Assembly: GCA_009840595.1 (NCBI GenBank)
Contig: VXNK01000105.1
Location: 1 to 38,156, forward strand
Direction: 5' to 3'
Source of the DNA: Rhodospirillaceae bacterium
GTDB taxonomy: Bacteria > Pseudomonadota > Alphaproteobacteria > Bin65
DNA length: 38,156 nucleotides
Shown here: positions 35,745 to 38,156 of the stretch, one piece after another
Numbering within the stretch: the first letter of the stretch is position 1
Layout: each line of letters begins with the position of its first letter
Program-made: the position numbers and the translations under genes
Notes under the pieces: generated by a model
Told to the model about the DNA's origin: nothing
Seen by the model: the letters and a program-made list of their open reading frames with translations, nothing else
Databases searched by the model: none

Positions 35745-37010
35745 ATGGAACTTCCCGACCGGATCGCCGTTATCGGGCTGGGCTATGTCGGCCTGCCGCT
35801 CGCCGTCGCGCTGGCCCGGCATTTCGACGTCGTCGGGATCGACCGCGACGCGGGCCGGATCGCCGCCCTGCGCGCCGGGCGGGATGCCACCCGCGAGGTG
35901 CCGGACGAGGCGCTGGCGGCGACATCGGCGCGCTTTTCCGCCGATCCCGCGGCGATGGCCGGCGCCGGCCTGTTCATCGTGGCGGTGCCGACGCCGGTCG
36001 ATGCGCGCAACGCGCCGGACCTGGGCGCCGTCCGTTCCGCCATGGAGGCCGTCGGGGGCCATCTGCGCCCCGGCGCAACGGTCGTGCTGGAAAGCACCGT
36101 CTATCCGGGCGCGACCGAAGAGGTGTGCCGGCCGATCCTGGAGCGGGCGTCCGGCCTCGCCGCCGGCGCGGATTTCTTCCTCGGCTATTCGCCGGAGCGC
36201 GCCAATCCGGGCGACCGGGCGCACGGCCTCGCCGCGCTCACAAAGGTCGTGGCGGGCGAAACCTCCGGGGTCGCCGCCATGCTGGCCGCGGTCTACGGCA
36301 AGGTGACCGGCGGCAACGTCTTCGTCGCCCGCGACATCCGCACCGCCGAGGCCGCCAAGGCGATCGAGAACGCCCAGCGCGACATCAACATCGCCTTCGT
36401 CAACGAGGTGGCGATGATCTGCAACCGGCTGGGCCTGTCGGTCTACGACGTGCTCGACGCCGCGCGGACCAAGTGGAACTTCCTGCCCTTCGCGCCGGGG
36501 CTGGTCGGCGGCCACTGCATCGGCGTCGATCCCTACTGGCTGGCCCACCGGGCGCGCGCGGCCGGGCACGATCCGGAGATCGTCCTCGCCGGGCGGCGCA
36601 TCAACGACGGGATGGGCGGTTTCGTGGCGCAGGCGATCGACGCCGCGCTGGACGGGCCGTCGGACATTCTGGTCCTCGGCCTCGCCTTCAAGGAAAACGT
36701 CCCGGACCTGCGCAACACCGGGGCCGCCGCCATCGTGCGCGCGCTCGAAGGCGCCGGCCATACCGTGCATGTCCACGACGCCTTCGCCGACCCCGGAGAG
36801 GCGCAGCGCGAGCACGGCATCGCGCTGGTGCCGGACCTTGGCGGCGGGCCCTACGACGCCGTGGTCGGCGCCGTGATGCACGACCCCTACCGCGACCTGG
36901 GTCCGGCGGATTTCAGCCGGCTGCTGCGTGCGGGCGGCCTGCTTGCCGACATCAAGGGCATGTGGCGCGGCCTCGCCCTCCCCGACACCCTCCGCCGCTG
37001 GTCGCTCTGA
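35745..37010 (+). CDS. Nucleotide-sugar dehydrogenase (TviB/WbpA-like UDP-GlcNAc/GalNAc 6-dehydrogenase)
   Basis: The product is 421 aa. It oxidises the C6 hydroxyl of a UDP-sugar to a carboxylate in two NAD+-dependent steps, making precursors of acidic polysaccharides. The Rossmann motif GLGYVGLP is at 11-18, with [12 protein letters not shown] and [11 protein letters not shown] (148-157) in the family pattern. Lys205 and Asn209 ([11 protein letters not shown]) and the catalytic Cys258 ([11 protein letters not shown]) are intact. The [11 protein letters not shown] form favours the UDP-N-acetyl-sugar group over UDP-glucose 6-dehydrogenase. No glycosyltransferase or other sugar gene lies next to it in the window. 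RBS is weak before ATG 35745. Confidence 0.93.
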   Translation: MELPDRIAVIGLGYVGLPLAVALARHFDVVGIDRDAGRIAALRAGRDATREVPDEALAATSARFSADPAAMAGAGLFIVAVPTPVDARNAPDLGAVRSAMEAVGGHLRPGATVVLESTVYPGATEEVCRPILERASGLAAGADFFLGYSPERANPGDRAHGLAALTKVVAGETSGVAAMLAAVYGKVTGGNVFVARDIRTAEAAKAIENAQRDINIAFVNEVAMICNRLGLSVYDVLDAARTKWNFLPFAPGLVGGHCIGVDPYWLAHRARAAGHDPEIVLAGRRINDGMGGFVAQAIDAALDGPSDILVLGLAFKENVPDLRNTGAAAIVRALEGAGHTVHVHDAFADPGEAQREHGIALVPDLGGGPYDAVVGAVMHDPYRDLGPADFSRLLRAGGLLADIKGMWRGLALPDTLRRWSL

Positions 37011-37334
37011 GACGGCCGGTCGCGGATTTCGCCCTGTTCCGGTTCGCAAGCGGCGGCGGAAACCCCACCCGTCATTTCGACCGGAGCCCCGGATTTAATC
37101 CGGGGCGGAGTGGAGAAATCTGGCCCGCGACCGTCGACGCCAAGGGTTTCAACGTCCGGCCGGCCTCCGTCGCCGGCCGGATTTCTCCACTCGCTTCGCT
37201 TCGGTCGAAATGACGGGGAGGAATGGCGCCAGGCATGGACCGGCGGGCGGCCCCGGCCTATCGTTCCGCGCGGGCCGGCCGGCAGGGCCCGGCGGAATGG
37301 GCTGGCGGAAACGGGCGGAACGGAAGGCGGCGGC
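37011..37334. other. Intergenic region, 324 bp, with repeat A
   Basis: Apart from element A copy 3 (37071-37214), the region holds only the leader of the deoxyribosyltransferase-like gene, with GGAAGG just before the start. No gene or terminator is supported; the palindrome itself could form a hairpin after the sugar dehydrogenase transcript. Confidence 0.45.
37071..37214. repeat. Palindromic intergenic repeat, family A, copy 3
   Basis: Outer pair GTCATTTCGACCG (37071-37083) and CGGTCGAAATGAC (37202-37214); inner pair GTGGAGAAATC (37110-37120) and GATTTCTCCAC (37180-37190). The core is inverted relative to copies 1 and 2 (GACGCCAAGGGTTTCAACGT). The left arm has GCCCCGGATTTAATCCGGGG, a small perfect hairpin that also recalls the left end of family B. 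Confidence 0.88.
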
Positions 37335-37802
37335 ATGACGCGGAAGAAAACCCTGTATCTCGCCAACCCCTACGGCTTTTCCGGACAGCAGCGCGCCGGC
37401 CCGCTGGCGGAGCTCGCCGCTGCGCTCGAGGCCCTCGGCGCCGAGGTCTGGGAGCCGTTCGCGCGCAACAACCAGGTCGACAAGCTGGAACCGGGCTGGG
37501 CCTGGCGCATCGGCCAGGCCGACCTGCGCGACGTGCGCGACAGCGACGGGATTTTCGCCGTGGTCAACGGCTGCCCGCCGGACGAGGGCGTGATGGTCGA
37601 ACTCGGCATGGCGATCGCCTGGGAGAAGCCGGTCTTCCTGTTCCGCGACGATTTCCGCCGCTGCACGGACAGCGAAGCCTATCCGCTCAACCTGATGGTG
37701 TTCACCGGCCTGCCGGAGCGGGGCTGGGAGGACCACTGGTACGAGTCGGTCGCCGGCCTCGCCGACCCGGACAAGGCGCTCGCCCGCTGGCTGGCCGCTT
37801 GA
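37335..37802 (+). CDS. Nucleoside 2-deoxyribosyltransferase family protein
   Basis: The product is 155 aa. Enzymes of this family cleave or transfer the 2-deoxyribose of deoxynucleosides; related members act on other N-glycosides. The N-terminal strand LYLANPYGFS, then ALGAEVWEPFARNN, the Asp pair in RDVRDSDGIFAVVNG (Asp71) and the catalytic Glu89 in GVMVELGMAIAWEKPVFLF match the family. GGAAGG about seven bases before ATG 37335 sets the start; the longer frame runs through repeat A and is not real. It is flanked by repeat A and a tRNA. Substrate is unknown. Confidence 0.88.
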   Translation: MTRKKTLYLANPYGFSGQQRAGPLAELAAALEALGAEVWEPFARNNQVDKLEPGWAWRIGQADLRDVRDSDGIFAVVNGCPPDEGVMVELGMAIAWEKPVFLFRDDFRRCTDSEAYPLNLMVFTGLPERGWEDHWYESVAGLADPDKALARWLAA

Positions 37803-37827
37803 TATTCTGACGCGTCCGGCCGATATC
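37799..37827 (+). promoter_or_regulatory. Weak candidate promoter for tRNA-Thr
   Basis: TTGATA (37799-37804) and GATATC (37822-37827) are 17 bp apart, about 35 bp before the tRNA. The -35 overlaps the stop of the preceding gene. The -10 is a poor match. Confidence 0.25.
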
Positions 37828-37861
37828 GGCGAGGATCCGAAGCCGCCCCGGGGACCGCAGC

Positions 37862-37937
37862 GCCGCAATAGCTCAGCCGGTAGAGCATCTGATTTGTAAT
37901 CAGGAGGTCGGGGGTTCGAGTCCCTCTTGCGGCACCA
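37862..37937 (+). tRNA. tRNA-Thr (anticodon TGT)
   Basis: A full cloverleaf folds by eye: acceptor arms GCCGCAA and TTGCGGC pair perfectly, the D arm is GCTC...GAGC, the anticodon stem TCTGA/TCAGG encloses the loop TTTGTAA with anticodon TGT, and the T arm is GGGGG-TTCGAGT-CCCTC. The 3' end A plus CCA is encoded (37934-37937). It reads ACA threonine codons (and probably other ACN codons by wobble). Confidence 0.97.
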
Positions 37938-38091
37938 ACATCCCGGGAGTCGGCGCGGCGCCGGCCGCCGGCTTCGCCCAGCCCGCCACCGCGCCGGCAT
38001 AGGGACAGGTTGACGGATTAACCGCCGGGCGCTATTTGTGCTGCGAGCGTTTCAATTCGGGCATCGAACCGGCATCGGGATCGCGCGCCGC

Positions 38092-38156
38092 ATGGAATAT
38101 CCGACCATCCTCACCGTGATCGCGACGGCGCTGGCCATTCTCGGCTTCATGTGGCG
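38092..38156 (+). CDS. Start of a small membrane protein, cut by window end
   Basis: The first 21 codons give MEYPTILTVIATALAILGFM and onward, a strongly hydrophobic N-terminal helix. The upstream region (37938-38091) is unusually AT-containing near 38030-38060 and may hold its promoter. No recognisable Shine-Dalgarno is seen. Identity cannot be judged from the fragment. Confidence 0.4.
   Translation, partial: MEYPTILTVIATALAILGFMW

Noticed and set aside
35130-37049. Minus-strand frame extending purH upstream
   Set aside because: It runs through repeats and antisense to the sugar dehydrogenase; PurH is full length from 35129.

Overview
The window is a high-GC bacterial chromosome segment that reads as an alphaproteobacterium, most likely of the Rhodospirillales type. 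This rests on gene content and order: rho, hemJ, hemH and hemE on the minus strand face PPSR, maf, aroE, coaE and dnaQ on the plus strand, followed by secB, fxsA, a Tim44-domain gene, an Smr gene, hslUV and hisB-hisH-hisA. That order is the classic alphaproteobacterial origin neighbourhood. No species can be named from sequence reading alone.

Layout. 1-3761 is accessory: a 30-bp tandem repeat, an orphan gene with a terminase-small-subunit-like N-terminus, a palindromic repeat, and a tandem pair of secreted cysteine-rich paralogues, one carrying an extra SH3b domain. mnmE follows on the minus strand (3781-5103). A plus-strand block at 5419-12161 separates mnmE from rho. It encodes a thioredoxin-domain YyaL/SPATA20-like protein, an O6-alkylguanine-DNA alkyltransferase, a dienelactone-hydrolase-like enzyme, a quinone oxidoreductase, an exported phytochelatin-synthase-like protein, and a small lower-GC island with an unknown 96-aa gene and an OGG-fold-like protein. 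rho, hemJ, hemH and hemE (12171-16318) then run leftwards.

The 510-bp gap between hemE and PPSR (16319-16828) is the best candidate for the chromosomal replication origin. It holds an AT-rich patch, a near-consensus DnaA box and clustered GGATAA motifs, and the flanking genes are transcribed away from it on both sides. PPSR-maf-aroE-coaE-dnaQ form one tightly packed rightward operon. secB and fxsA point left, and a Tim44-domain gene points right. Next comes a lactate-utilization operon lutABC overlapping the Smr gene, then the divergent pair hslVU (left) and hisB-hisH-GNAT-hisA (right). hisF and hisE are not next to hisA.

The right end has a DUF2147 gene coupled to a UMF1-type MFS transporter, purH on the minus strand, a TviB/WbpA-like nucleotide-sugar dehydrogenase, a nucleoside 2-deoxyribosyltransferase-like gene, a tRNA-Thr(TGT), and the start of a small membrane protein cut by the window edge. 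Two families of dispersed palindromic intergenic repeats are present: family A at 1598, 35343 and 37071, and family B at 5181 and 26599. They mark places where the expected gene order is interrupted.
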